Source: Chitinophagaceae bacterium
GTDB taxonomy: Bacteria; Bacteroidota; Bacteroidia; Chitinophagales; Chitinophagaceae
Direction: 5' to 3'
Length of the DNA: 64,000 bases
Assembly (NCBI GenBank): GCA_016710745.1
Contig: JADJVB010000010.1
Location: 744,001 to 808,000 of the forward strand
In this document: one piece after another, positions 30,930 to 40,676 of the stretch
Numbering within the stretch: the first letter of the stretch is position 1
Layout of the letters: every line of letters starts with the position of its first letter
Made by a program: the position numbers and the translations under genes
Notes under the pieces: generated by a model
The model's database searches: none
The model's input: only the letters and a program-made list of their open reading frames with translations
Told to the model about the DNA's origin: nothing

Positions 30930-31682
30930 ATGTATACACATAAAAAATCCCTGGGCCAGCACTTTTTAAAAGATAAAAGTATTATCGACAGGATCATTGC
31001 GGTACTGCAGGAGGAAACGTTCAGCAATTTACTGGAAGTGGGGCCCGGTACCGGTGCGTTAACCAAATACTTAATGAACCTGCCTGCTGTTAATTTTAAA
31101 GCCGTGGAACTGGATGATGAAAAAGTGGCCTATCTCGGCAATAACTATCCGGCGCTCAGGGAAAAAATAATCAGCAGGAGTTTTTTAGATATGGAAAAAC
31201 CCTTTGATGAACCCTTTACCATCATTGGCAATTTCCCGTACAATATATCTACGCAAATTCTTTTTAAAACCCTGGAGTGGAAGGATGAGGTGCCCTGTAT
31301 CATTGGCATGTTTCAAAAAGAAGTAGCGCAACGGGCAGCGTCGAAAGAAGGAAGTAAGGTGTACGGAGTGCTGAGTGTATTAATGCAGGCCTATTATGAT
31401 ATTGAATACCTGTTTGATGTGGGTAATGAGTGTTTTGATCCGCCACCAAAAGTACAAAGCGGTGTTATCCGGTTAAAGAGAAAAGCAGCAACGGTTAATT
31501 ATAAGAGCGAAAGGGCATTTTGGGTGTTGGTGAAAACAGCTTTTAACCAGCGCCGGAAAACGATGCGCAATGCAGTAAAAAGTTTGTTTCCGGCTGAGGT
31601 GTTGCAGGATGAGATTTTTTTGAAAAGAGCAGAAGCCTTGAGCGTGGAAGATTTTGCCAGGCTGACTTTTCAAATGCAGTAG
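30930..31682 (+). CDS. rsmA: 16S rRNA (adenine(1518)-N(6)/adenine(1519)-N(6))-dimethyltransferase RsmA
   Basis: A 250-residue protein with the KsgA/RsmA opening K-K-S-L-G-Q-H-F-L, the SAM-binding L-E-V-G-P-G-T-G-A-L-T and the catalytic I-G-N-F-P-Y-N-I. It dimethylates two adjacent adenines in helix 45 of 16S rRNA during small-subunit assembly. The ATG at 30930 gives the conserved N-terminus. A GTG at 30924 falls inside the -7 element and is unlikely to be used. It is a single gene between a terminator and a TTG-started membrane protein gene. Confidence 0.97.
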   Translation: MYTHKKSLGQHFLKDKSIIDRIIAVLQEETFSNLLEVGPGTGALTKYLMNLPAVNFKAVELDDEKVAYLGNNYPALREKIISRSFLDMEKPFDEPFTIIGNFPYNISTQILFKTLEWKDEVPCIIGMFQKEVAQRAASKEGSKVYGVLSVLMQAYYDIEYLFDVGNECFDPPPKVQSGVIRLKRKAATVNYKSERAFWVLVKTAFNQRRKTMRNAVKSLFPAEVLQDEIFLKRAEALSVEDFARLTFQMQ

Positions 31683-31762
31683 ACGCCGTTATACGGTAAG
31701 TATTTATTTTAGACTCTCATTAATTATCTATATTTTTAAAAGCCATAATCAAACGAACTAAT

Positions 31763-32467
31763 TTGGAAAAAGCGTATAGAAATATCGGATATGTTTTTAT
31801 CTTCCTGTTGTTGTTTGTTGTGTGGAGTTTTTACAGGACGTACTTTTCTCAATTACCCACCACAAACACGTTTGCCGGAATTTACCACTTTCATGGTGTG
31901 GTGCTGCTGGGGTGGCTGTTATTACTGATCGTTCAACCCTTTTTGATCAGGTATAAACAATACAGGTGGCACCGGATGTTGGGGAAGCTCAGCTATGTAT
32001 TGGCGCCGTTAATTGTTATTTCCATTTTCCTGGTGTCGAAAGAAAAATACAACCGGCTCGATACCTATGTTTCGGTTGAAAATAATATCGGAATGATTGC
32101 TTTAAATATTCCGGGCATGCTATATTTTGGTTTGTTATACGCACTTGCTATGATTAACAGAAAAAAGCAGGCTTGTCATATGCGCTACATGATCGCGACG
32201 GCGTTGTTTGTTATTGGTCCGGCAGTAGGCAGGGCCCTGGAATTATATGCAGATGTATCGTTCGAACACTCTGTTTTGTATTCTGTAGTTGTGATTGAAT
32301 TATTAACCATTGTTTTAATCGTGTTCGACCTTATTAAAAAGGCACCCTATAAACCTTACCTGGTTACCCTGGTTTTTTTGATCAGTTTTCATGTAACCTG
32401 GATGTTCAGGTTGGCAAACTGGTGGCAACAAATCGGTGGTTTTATAGCCGAACAGTTTTTTATTTGA
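31763..32467 (+). CDS. Seven-helix membrane protein, DUF2306-like
   Basis: A 234-residue protein with about seven transmembrane segments. An early conserved-looking histidine region (Y-H-F-H-G-V-V-L) and the later W-H-R-M-L-G-K-L element between helices 2 and 3 resemble small Bacteroidota membrane proteins of the DUF2306 type. Function is unknown; no redox or transport motif is certain. The only start that keeps the first helix is TTG at 31763, as there is no in-frame ATG or GTG nearby upstream. It is convergent with the DUF5777 gene, with a two-way hairpin between them. Confidence 0.72.
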   Translation: MEKAYRNIGYVFIFLLLFVVWSFYRTYFSQLPTTNTFAGIYHFHGVVLLGWLLLLIVQPFLIRYKQYRWHRMLGKLSYVLAPLIVISIFLVSKEKYNRLDTYVSVENNIGMIALNIPGMLYFGLLYALAMINRKKQACHMRYMIATALFVIGPAVGRALELYADVSFEHSVLYSVVVIELLTIVLIVFDLIKKAPYKPYLVTLVFLISFHVTWMFRLANWWQQIGGFIAEQFFI

Positions 32468-32631
32468 TTTATATTTTGCTTCTCCGAATGTTATTTTTTA
32501 GGCCTGTCCCGTATTCCGCCCAAAGGAAGATATTGGGTGCGAAATTGATACAGTGAAAAATATTCGTCCTGCTGAGGAATATCGCGGAATGAAACAGGTG
32601 TAAATCATATAAAATGGCTGCTTTTAATAAA

Positions 32632-32661
32632 AAAAACGTTCGCTTTTAGCAGAACGTTTTT
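32632..32661. terminator. Bidirectional terminator
   Basis: AAAAACGTTC (32632-32641) pairs with GAACGTTTTT (32652-32661) around a 10-nt loop, with A and T runs at both ends. It lies between convergent genes and can serve both, especially the minus-strand gene ending at 32682. Confidence 0.75.
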
Positions 32662-32681
32662 GGGGTAATTGATTTTTTTTC

Positions 32682-33596
32682 TTATTTTTTTAAATTCATG
32701 CTTCTGTTAATGGTGAAACCAAATGCTAAGTTTCCATCTTTAATACTGCTGTTATTCCTGGTTAACTGGTCAATGGCAGATGCCTCGGTTGTACTACCTA
32801 TATAAAATTGAAACAAGTGATTACCGGTGCTGAGTTCAACACCTAATGAAAGCAGGTCAGGATTGTAATTCACTATTGAACCACTTTTGCTTATTAAATT
32901 CTTGTGCATATTTAATTGGCGGGCATATTCGAGGGTAATATTCAGTTTGCTGGTGGCTTTGTATTTTCCGGCAATTCCCATCGAAAACACTTCGTTGCTG
33001 TTATTGATTCCGTAAGGCACTACGTTAAAGTGTATCCAGGTAGGCATAAGTTGAAGCGAAAATTTATCATTGAATTTGCGCGAAATCAATAATTGGTTCA
33101 AAAAGGAGAATTTGTTACCGGTAAATTCATTGTCAGGGTCCTTGGCTGTATTTACATTGGCCATGGAATACCAGCCTATGGTTACAGGAATATTTCTAAC
33201 ACCGGTTTGTTGGCGCAGAATCCTGAACTTTAACCAGCCTTCATACCTGGCATTGCCCGCCATAGCAACGCCCACGTTCATAAATTTCAACGGGGAATAG
33301 TCAAATGATAAATAAGTATGTGCCACGCCGGAGTTAAGTCCGAAAAACTGGGCAATATTCTGTGATCCCCCATCCTTGTTCCAGATATTACTGAAGTGGT
33401 GAGAGATCATAAATTGTAAAACACCGGGGCTCACAATTTCGGTACTCTGCATATTGATGATCTTGGTGGCACTAAATATAGCCCGGGTATATTTAGGTTT
33501 AGGCGCTTCCTTGGTGGTTTTTTCTGTTACATCCTGGGCTTTTGTAAGGGCTGCAAAACCAAGGGAAAATGCGAGAAGCAATAGTATCTTTTTCAT
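32682..33596 (-). CDS. DUF5777 family outer-membrane beta-barrel protein (copy 1)
   Basis: A 304-residue protein with signal peptide (to T-K-A-Q, about residue 20). A beta-strand-rich body follows with the family pattern S-T-E-I-V-S-P-G-V-L-Q-F, H-H-F-S-N-I-W and an alternating C-terminal strand. DUF5777 proteins are predicted outer-membrane barrels of unknown function. It is the last gene of a minus-strand set whose two upstream members are lipoproteins with cytochrome-like CX4CH motifs. A paralogue at 40677-41648 is again next to a CX4CH lipoprotein, so barrel and haem-like lipoprotein probably act together. Confidence 0.8.
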   Translation of the reverse strand: MKKILLLLAFSLGFAALTKAQDVTEKTTKEAPKPKYTRAIFSATKIINMQSTEIVSPGVLQFMISHHFSNIWNKDGGSQNIAQFFGLNSGVAHTYLSFDYSPLKFMNVGVAMAGNARYEGWLKFRILRQQTGVRNIPVTIGWYSMANVNTAKDPDNEFTGNKFSFLNQLLISRKFNDKFSLQLMPTWIHFNVVPYGINNSNEVFSMGIAGKYKATSKLNITLEYARQLNMHKNLISKSGSIVNYNPDLLSLGVELSTGNHLFQFYIGSTTEASAIDQLTRNNSSIKDGNLAFGFTINRSMNLKK

Positions 33597-33645
33597 TATT
33601 TCTTATTTTATTTTTGAAACACCTATTGTTTTTTTTTATTAAAAA

Positions 33646-34260
33646 TTATTGAGGCTGCCCCTGGGCAATCCATTCTAAAATGGTATTGGCGGTACAGGAA
33701 CTCAGGCTAAGTACCGGTCCCGGGTGTCCGGAACTTCCGCCGCTGTTCATCATCGCAGACAGAACATCTTTTTTCGCCACCATCTTACTGTAATCAAGGG
33801 TTAATGCCAAGCCGCCGTGGCAGGTTGAACCTTTACAGGTTGTGGTATAAATGGCCTGAATATTATTGGTAAACGTTATGGCACCGGTAACATTACATCC
33901 GCCTCCATCATCTTTAGCACCTTGGTCAATCCAATGTTTAATAATATTTGCCTGAGTTGCAGTAAAATTTACTGCACCTTCTCCCGGATGTGATCCGCCA
34001 TTTACCCAGGTACCCAACAGGCCAGCGCGCGAAAGAATAGCATCATAAAAAATGGTATCACCATGCGAAAACTGAACGGCCCGTTGCCCCTGGCCATTGT
34101 TATGACAGCCACAGCCACCAGACACAATAATGGGTACTACATCACCCCTGAAGGAAATGGTGGGCAGGGCAAGTATATCTTCTTTGTTTTTGTAACAGGA
34201 TGGCAGTAAATAAATACACATGGATATTATCACCGACATTGTTAATACTATCTTTTTCAT
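33646..34260 (-). CDS. Lipoprotein with cytochrome-c-like CX4CH motif
   Basis: A 204-residue lipoprotein; the lipobox ends L-L-P-S-C near residue 22. It carries C-K-G-S-T-C-H, which has the C-x4-C-H form known from some c-type haem sites, and an earlier, shorter C-G-C-H. Each is followed by the Gly/Asn-rich turn and an I-x-x-W-I-x-x-G-A helix typical of small Bacteroidota cytochrome-like domains, so it has two such domains in tandem. Haem binding is an inference. It lies between a second CX4CH lipoprotein gene and the DUF5777 barrel on the same strand, with gaps of 30 and 49 bp. Confidence 0.72.
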   Translation of the reverse strand: MKKIVLTMSVIISMCIYLLPSCYKNKEDILALPTISFRGDVVPIIVSGGCGCHNNGQGQRAVQFSHGDTIFYDAILSRAGLLGTWVNGGSHPGEGAVNFTATQANIIKHWIDQGAKDDGGGCNVTGAITFTNNIQAIYTTTCKGSTCHGGLALTLDYSKMVAKKDVLSAMMNSGGSSGHPGPVLSLSSCTANTILEWIAQGQPQ

Positions 34261-34290
34261 AAATCTGTCATTTTAGAATAATTATTTCAG

Positions 34291-35481
34291 TTATTGTTTG
34301 ATGATATGACCTGTTTTCCTGTATTTAAAAATACCGGCATTCGCATTTCCGTATTTCCACACGGCGGGAATATTGGGATCGGCAAAATACCAGGCTTTTA
34401 TCAGCGCAACTTCATTTGATTTGAGACCGCCATCGCCATAAGCCATATCACCCTGGTGTGATGTAGCATAGATTCCTGTAAATGGATTAGCCAGCAAAAG
34501 TGTGGAGTCGATCCTGGATACCAAAGAACTGGTAGAATTCAGGTTATTGGAATTTACATAATAAGTGTATAATGTTACCGGGTCGGTATATTGAACAGAT
34601 GAGGAACTTCGTTGTCCTTTGGGATACATAATATCCAGGAGGATATCATCGTAGTTATTTAATGGCCCCCGGGTGCTTGCACCGGAGCGGGGCGATGAAA
34701 ACTTTAACCACGGACGGAAGCTTGCATTGGCAACGGGGTCGGCATAAAATTTCTTTACACTGTCTTTGTAAGCCGTCCATACCTGGTTAAGCTTAACCGG
34801 ATTAGAAAGCTGGGTATATACCGTTACAGCACTGGTTATTGGGTTAATATAAATATAAGAGGTAGTATCCGTAGGGAGCAGTCCGGCGATAAATCCTGCT
34901 TTGGCCCATCCACCGGTTGCGGTAGCCTGGTTATGGCAGTTGGCAGATCCGCATCCACTACTGATAATCGCCACTGCAGCTGGTCTGAAATCTTTGAGGT
35001 CGGGTCTTTCCTTGGCACCATTTACTATCCAGTTATAAATAATTGATTTATCGGTGGTGGTCATTTCATGATTTGAATTCACCGGCGGCATGGCTTTGTC
35101 AAAATTATTGGTAGTAAGATACTCCCATAATTGACTGCCATCGGGGTTGCCTGCTGCCACAAAACCCATAACGTCGGAGTAACTGTCGAACTTTGGACTG
35201 ATTGGCCCGCCATGGCAGTTAGACGTTGCACAATATTCATGCAAAATGGTTTGTACGCCCCTGAATGAAATAACATCATTAACATCTGCCGGCACATCGG
35301 CAACGCTGATATTATTGTTGTCATAAAAGGATGCGTATACGGTAGAGTCTGTTGACCCGGTATACGCCCGGTTGAGATTTTTTATAATATCTCCTTCCTT
35401 TTTACACTGCATAAGAGACGCAGAAAGGAACAAAACAACGAAGAAGGCTGTTGTTGCTTTTACTAACGATATATTTTTCAT
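34291..35481 (-). CDS. Large lipoprotein with two CX4CH cytochrome-like motifs
   Basis: A 396-residue protein from the ATG at 35481. A longer in-frame start at 35526 would add residues before the signal peptide and is less likely. The lipobox ends S-L-M-Q-C-K-K. Two motifs are seen, C-A-T-S-N-C-H-G-G and C-G-S-A-N-C-H-N, each of C-x4-C-H form. The first is followed by an M-P-P methionine element that could provide a sixth haem ligand, then W-I-V-N-G-A-K. The layout suggests a two-domain c-type cytochrome-like envelope protein; covalent haem has not been shown. It is the first gene of the set ending in the DUF5777 barrel. Confidence 0.72.
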   Translation of the reverse strand: MKNISLVKATTAFFVVLFLSASLMQCKKEGDIIKNLNRAYTGSTDSTVYASFYDNNNISVADVPADVNDVISFRGVQTILHEYCATSNCHGGPISPKFDSYSDVMGFVAAGNPDGSQLWEYLTTNNFDKAMPPVNSNHEMTTTDKSIIYNWIVNGAKERPDLKDFRPAAVAIISSGCGSANCHNQATATGGWAKAGFIAGLLPTDTTSYIYINPITSAVTVYTQLSNPVKLNQVWTAYKDSVKKFYADPVANASFRPWLKFSSPRSGASTRGPLNNYDDILLDIMYPKGQRSSSSVQYTDPVTLYTYYVNSNNLNSTSSLVSRIDSTLLLANPFTGIYATSHQGDMAYGDGGLKSNEVALIKAWYFADPNIPAVWKYGNANAGIFKYRKTGHIIKQ

Positions 35482-35844
35482 AAAAAGTAAATTATTATTT
35501 CTTGGAGTAAAAAATTTATTTAACAAAGCAAAGAAACCCGTTATTACAATTCCATGACAAAAGCCATTTCAAAAGATGATATAAATCATGTTAATGAAAA
35601 AATATCCATTCAGGTAAATGATTTTATTGCTCCCATTAATAAAGGGGCGCATTTTTTTAATAGATGCCGTTTATCTAATTGGTGAATGCTTATTCAGTTT
35701 AAACTACCCGGTATTTTTAAATAGAGCATAAACTTATAAGAGTCAGTTGTTGGTCTGACTTAAATCAGGTTTTTTACCGTGCGTTATCTCTTATTTTGAA
35801 ATAATTAAAAGGACTACTTAGATTTCCAGATTCATATCAATTTT
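35482..35844. other. Intergenic region between divergent genes, no gene seen
   Basis: AT-rich sequence between the minus-strand CX4CH lipoprotein set and the plus-strand U32-like gene. It should carry two divergent promoters. No open frame or RNA structure of note was found. Confidence 0.4.
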
Positions 35845-37053
35845 ATGAAATTAACAATACCGGTAAATTGGGAAGATGATTATTTTGAAAAGATCGACTT
35901 TTCTCAAACGGAAGAAATTTACGGCAAACTAAATGTTGGCCTTATCGGCGGTGGCCGGCCCTCACTTACACTGCCAGGTGTTAAAAAAGAAAAAGTGGGT
36001 GAATTTGTTAAAGAGGCCCATAAAAAAAACCTGAAATTCAATTACCTGATGAACGGTACCTGCTTTGATAACCTGGAGATAACAAAAACAGGGTATAAGG
36101 ATATTCGTAAAACATTGGATTGGCTGGCCGATATGCAGGTAGATGGTATTTCAGTGTCACTGCCCATGGTCATGGAGATCATCAAAAAAAACTATCCCCA
36201 GTTTTCTATTTCAGCATCGGTACAGGTACGGATCGATGGTTTCGAAAAGGCCCGGTATTGGGAAAACCTGGGTGCGGATAAGATCAATATCTCTTATGTG
36301 GATATCAATAAGAATTTTGATGAAATTAAAAAGATAAAGGAAAAGACCACCTGTAAAATTCAAACTATTGCCAACCTGATGTGCATGAATAAATGCCCCA
36401 TGGTAACCTTACATGCCAATTACAATGCCCACGCCTCGCAAAAAAACCATGTGAATAATAATTTCAGTTTTGATTATTACCTTTTTTCCTGTGCCGAAAA
36501 ATTATTGTCGAACCCGGTTGAAATTTTAAAATCAGCTTTCATCAGGCCAGAGGATATTCATTACTATGAAGAAGCCGGGGTTGACAATATTAAACTGGTG
36601 GAAAGAAGTATGACCACTGATGCCCTTGCAAGAATTGTAAAAGCCTACACCGTCAGGTCATATGACGGTAATATGATGGACCTGATACATGGCCTTTCTA
36701 AATACATTATCTATAACAAGGACAAATATTACTGGAAAGGATTAAAATACCTGTTACAACCTTCCAAGATCAATATTTTCAAGGCCCATAAACTGGTAAA
36801 CCAGTTGAAAACCCTCAGGGAAGAAAAGGCATTTAATGAAAGCTTTGACCTGTATATCGACAACAAAAAACTGGATGGGTTTATGGATTTCTTTCACAAG
36901 GGGCATTGTAACAGGGATTGTAATGAATGCAACTACTGCGACAAATTTGCCGAAAAAGCGATCAGCTACCTGGTGCCGGTTGAAAAACATGAAAAAGCCA
37001 TGGAATCGTTAAGGCAAACAAAATCGATGATGATAAAGGGTGACCTTTACTAG
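35845..37053 (+). CDS. U32 peptidase-like Fe-S protein
   Basis: A 402-residue protein of the U32 fold, a TIM-barrel family. Members such as UbiU/UbiV and RlhA hold a Fe-S cluster and act in hydroxylation or tRNA/rRNA modification rather than as true peptidases. Seen here are cysteines C180 and C184 (C-M-N-K-C), C216 (F-S-C-A-E-K), and a dense C-terminal group C-N-R-D-C-N-E-C-N-Y-C that is additional to the usual four. The N-terminus has the V-G-L-I-G-G-G-R-P strand. The gene sits 40 bp before a broken RND/MMPL exporter gene. What it modifies is unknown. Confidence 0.75.
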   Translation: MKLTIPVNWEDDYFEKIDFSQTEEIYGKLNVGLIGGGRPSLTLPGVKKEKVGEFVKEAHKKNLKFNYLMNGTCFDNLEITKTGYKDIRKTLDWLADMQVDGISVSLPMVMEIIKKNYPQFSISASVQVRIDGFEKARYWENLGADKINISYVDINKNFDEIKKIKEKTTCKIQTIANLMCMNKCPMVTLHANYNAHASQKNHVNNNFSFDYYLFSCAEKLLSNPVEILKSAFIRPEDIHYYEEAGVDNIKLVERSMTTDALARIVKAYTVRSYDGNMMDLIHGLSKYIIYNKDKYYWKGLKYLLQPSKINIFKAHKLVNQLKTLREEKAFNESFDLYIDNKKLDGFMDFFHKGHCNRDCNECNYCDKFAEKAISYLVPVEKHEKAMESLRQTKSMMIKGDLY

Positions 37054-37093
37054 AATTATTTCCCAACTTTGAATAAACAATTTAACTTTAGGC

Positions 37094-39222
37094 ATGAACG
37101 AAAATAAAAGCAGGAATGCGGTTATTGTTATTTTGTTGATAACCCTGCTGAGTCTTATCCCTCTTCGTTCACTTAAGTTTGAATTTAATATCGAAAAATT
37201 ATTTCCGGCCGGAGATACTGAGTTGGCTTTTTTCCAGGAATTTCAACAACGGTTCAGTTCGCAAATTGATGACGAATTTATTTTTATCGGGCTAAAGAAT
37301 AATTCCGGAATATTTGATCACGATTTTTTAGTGAAAACAGACAGCCTTTCGAAGTATATCAGCCGGTTGGATAATATTATCAAAATTTATTCGCTCACCG
37401 CTTTTAATCTGATCTATTTTAATAAAGAGGAACTGAATGCAAGGCCACTGATCCATATCGATCGGCCGGAAATGTACGCTGCTGATTCGGTGTACCTGTT
37501 CCAGTCTAAAGAATACCGGAACCTGCTGATTTCAAAAGATGGCAAATCAATTGCTATTGCCGCATTTAACGAACAAAATTTATCAGATAAGCAGAAAGAC
37601 ATAATACTTAACGGCATCAAACAAAAAATGGATGCGTTGGGTTTTGATGAAACACATATAACTGCCAAAATACGTGTTGAAAGAATTTACATCTCGGAGA
37701 TCGAAAAGAATCTGAAAAAATACCTGCTGCTTTCGCTGTTGGCCATATGCATGGCTCTTTTCGTATTGTTCAGGTCGGTTAAAACCATTATTCTTCCTTT
37801 ACTGATAATTGTAGTTACCATCATATGGGCGCTATCCTTTATTGCGGTAACGGGTCATTCGCTGGATATTACGGGCTCGCTACCTTTTTTACCTGCTGTA
37901 CGGTTGCCGCGGGTTTCATCAGTTTAGGCATTACCGATATTATACCCATTCGAAATTTTGGTTTTTTTGCCGCCATCGGCATACTGATGGGTTTTGGTAT
38001 TACCATGATCTCCCTGTATGCCTTTTATTTATTTACACCGATACCCAAAGTAGTGTATCAAAAAAAAGCCGATCAGTGGTGGAACCGGTTTTTAGCCATC
38101 TCATTTAAATCAATAATAAAAAACAAATTACTGGTTTTTAGTTTGCTGGCAGTACTTGTAGGCGTATCTGTTTACAATGCTTCAAAAGTAGAGATCAACT
38201 CCAGTTTGCTGCAGGAAATTCCAAAAAAAAATCCGATGCTGGATGATTACCGGTTTATGGAAAAAGATTTTGCAGGCACCAGGCCATTTGAACTGGCACT
38301 GACAAACACAGAAAAGAATACATCATTTTTCGATCTGTATAAAATGAAGCAGGTTGAAGAGATCGAAACATTTCTCAAAGACAGTTGTGGTGTTGGATAC
38401 ATTATATCTCCCTTGTCTTTATTCAAAGGTGCCAACAAAGCTTTTAACGGCGGCGAAAATGCGCACTTTGTTTTGCCGAAGTCGCAGCCGGAAGTTGCCC
38501 GGTATTATGAAGGCATTACACAAACCGAATTTGCCGATGAAATGCAACATTATATGCTGGCCGATGGCAGCAGCATACGCATCAGTGGCCGGTTACCCAA
38601 CCTGAGTGTAAAGGAATTTAAACCGCTAAAAGAAAAAATTGACCGGTTTTTTGCAACTAAAAAAGTAGCCTATAAATTTTCGTACCAGTTAACCGGTTCA
38701 GCAGTTTTACTTGATAAGGTAACCTATTCACTAACCGGGAACCTCTTCACCGGCATACTCATTGATGCGTTGGTGATTTGCCTGCTCGCCTTTTTTCTTT
38801 TGAGAAATTGGGCAATCATGCTTATTGTTTTAATTCCCAATGTACTTCCACTCGTTTTTATGGCTGGCGTTATGGGGTTTATGGGAATTAATTTGAAAGC
38901 TGACACTTCCGTTATTTTTGCGATAGCACTTGGTCTGGCTGTTGACGATACGATTCATTTTATCAGCAGGCTCAGGCTCGAGCTGTCGAAAGGGCTTTCA
39001 TTACCCTATGCTGTTAAGCGTACCTACCTGTCAACCGGGAAGGCAATAATGATCACAACCCTGGTCTTGTTATCCGGTTTTATGACACTGTTGTCTTCCA
39101 GTTTTGGTGGCACATTTTATATCGGCTTATTGATCAGTTTATGCCTGTTTTGTGCCATGGTGCTAGAGCTTACGCTTACACCCTTACTGATCTTGTTGTT
39201 CTTAAAGGACAAAAGAAAATAG
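37094..39222 (+). pseudogene. RND/MMPL family transporter with internal deletion and frameshift near 37.87 kb
   Basis: The N-terminal part (to 37927) has helix 1, a periplasmic domain with F-N-I-E-K-L-F-P-A-G-D, and helices up to G-H-S-L-D-I. The C-terminal part (from about 37870, other frame) begins at G-L-A-T-F-F-T-C-C-T-V-A-A-G-F and runs to the end with the second periplasmic domain and D-D-T-I-H-F. In intact relatives a segment with the V-G-x-x-D/N-x-x-H-I and K-Y-x-E-E elements, about 45 residues, lies between these two points. It is missing here and the frame is shifted, so this is more than a single-base error. The exporter is either truly inactivated or mis-assembled. Confidence 0.8.
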
Positions 39223-39415
39223 TCTTTTTTTTCAGGTTTATTCACATCCCGATTTCCGGGGAACCCCGGTAAAACCAGGTGTTCAGTTGATTTAACTGCT
39301 GTTTTCCTTTCTACCGTCACTGATTTTTCTAATAGATGACCATGGGTATATTGTTAGATGACAAATGTCATGTGTTGTTTTGAGTTGGGTCATAATATGT
39401 TAAGCGTATCATAAA

Positions 39416-39423
39416 TAGTTTTG
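39416..39423 (+). promoter_or_regulatory. Candidate -7 element for the YceI-like lipoprotein set
   Basis: TAGTTTTG matches TAnnTTTG exactly, 39 bp before the ATG at 39463. No TTTG is found at the right distance upstream, so the assignment rests on one element. Confidence 0.4.
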
Positions 39424-39462
39424 TCTCAGAAAAAATTAATTAAACACTAAAAAATAATTGTT

Positions 39463-40248
39463 ATGAAACACGTAAATAACAAGCTCCTGATGGTTCTTGT
39501 AATGCTAATGAGTGGTTTTGGATATATTGTGAGTTGTACCCACGACAATTCTTTCCCGCCTCCGGCTGCCTCTACAGGTTTTGTCGCTACCAGGGGAACC
39601 AACGTTCACTTACCGGGTAATATGACGGCAACCAATCCTAACGAATGGAAATTGGATAAAACACACTCCAGTACTTTATGGTCTACACCTTATGTTGGTG
39701 CGGCAGGGTTACTTACCGGACGGTTTAACCAGTTTGGTATGCATGACGTGACCACTGCAAAAATGATCAGTTATGTTACAGCCGGACAACCATTATTAGA
39801 TAGCTCCTGGGCATTTTACGAAAACGAGCCAGCAAAAACCTACTTCAACGGTTATGTACAAATTAATACTTCCAACACCGGTGAACCTGGCAGAGATGCA
39901 GGTTGCAATGTTGGCGGTATGGGAACTACTGCGATTGTTGCCGGAACCCAAAACCTTACGGTTACCAATCTAGCCAAAATTAAGACGACCAAAGTAGAAT
40001 TTGATCCATTGAGCAATGACTATATTGTCACGCTTACATTAACCTGGCAGGGTAAATTGACTGCACCGCTCACCACTACGATAGTAGGAAAGTTAAAATA
40101 TATTTCGAAATCAAACATAGGCGGAACCTACGATGTTTTTGGTTTGCAACTGAAATTCCAGTTTAACTGCAGGGATTATGGAATTACCAGTACCAGTATT
40201 GCCGACAAGATTGATATCGAGTGTAACATGAACTTTAATAACAAGTAA
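39463..40248 (+). CDS. YceI-like lipoprotein
   Basis: A 261-residue lipoprotein with signal peptide and lipobox V-S-C-T near residue 25. The mature part starts with the YceI signature W-K-L-D-K-T-H-S-S-T, then G-x-F-x-x-F-G-M. YceI proteins are lipocalin-like barrels that bind long isoprenoid chains such as quinones in the periplasm. It is the first of three closely spaced genes followed by a CX4CH lipoprotein and a DUF5777 barrel, so a link to electron transfer or quinone handling is plausible. The central part is longer than in classical YceI proteins. Confidence 0.75.
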   Translation: MKHVNNKLLMVLVMLMSGFGYIVSCTHDNSFPPPAASTGFVATRGTNVHLPGNMTATNPNEWKLDKTHSSTLWSTPYVGAAGLLTGRFNQFGMHDVTTAKMISYVTAGQPLLDSSWAFYENEPAKTYFNGYVQINTSNTGEPGRDAGCNVGGMGTTAIVAGTQNLTVTNLAKIKTTKVEFDPLSNDYIVTLTLTWQGKLTAPLTTTIVGKLKYISKSNIGGTYDVFGLQLKFQFNCRDYGITSTSIADKIDIECNMNFNNK

Positions 40249-40265
40249 TCTTAAAACGAATTACA

Positions 40266-40655
40266 ATGAAAAAATTATCAATATACCTGGGACTGTTATT
40301 GGCAGGTACGATGCTGTTGAGTATTACCGGATGCTACAAGGATGTTATTATTCCGGATGCAGCTGTTGATCCGGACGGTCCTCCGAAGGCGGTCGCTTAT
40401 AAGACAGAATTGGCACCAATTTTTAATACACAATGTGCAATAGCGGGCTGCCATGTTTCAGGTTCACATAAGCCTTATTTGCCAACGGCAGATTCCTACA
40501 GGGAAATTACCAGCGGCGGATTCGTAAATACATTAATACCCAAACAAAGTATACTCTACAAGAAAATCAACGAAAGTATGAAAGAGTATATTCCAAAGGC
40601 CGAGGAAAGGCAAAAAGTGTACGACTGGATCAGGAACGGGGCTCCCAATAATTAA
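40266..40655 (+). CDS. Small lipoprotein with CX4CH cytochrome-like motif
   Basis: A 129-residue lipoprotein with lipobox S-I-T-G-C-Y-K. It has one C-A-I-A-G-C-H motif (C-x4-C-H) after the helix A-P-I-F-N-T-Q, then a Y-I-P-K-A-E segment and a closing V-Y-D-W-I-R-N-G-A helix. This is the single-domain version of the motif pattern seen in the lipoproteins at 33.6-35.5 kb. Haem attachment is inferred from the motif only. It lies 17 bp after the YceI-like gene and 21 bp before the DUF5777 gene, so the three form one operon. Confidence 0.75.
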   Translation: MKKLSIYLGLLLAGTMLLSITGCYKDVIIPDAAVDPDGPPKAVAYKTELAPIFNTQCAIAGCHVSGSHKPYLPTADSYREITSGGFVNTLIPKQSILYKKINESMKEYIPKAEERQKVYDWIRNGAPNN

Positions 40656-40676
40656 GTGACTTTAAAAATTAAAAAA

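Noticed and set aside
39250..39280. Terminator hairpin after the RND gene
   Set aside because: CCGGGG-AA-CCCCGG is a short six-pair stem with a two-base loop too tight to form, and no T tail. The preceding T run at 39223 comes before it, not after.
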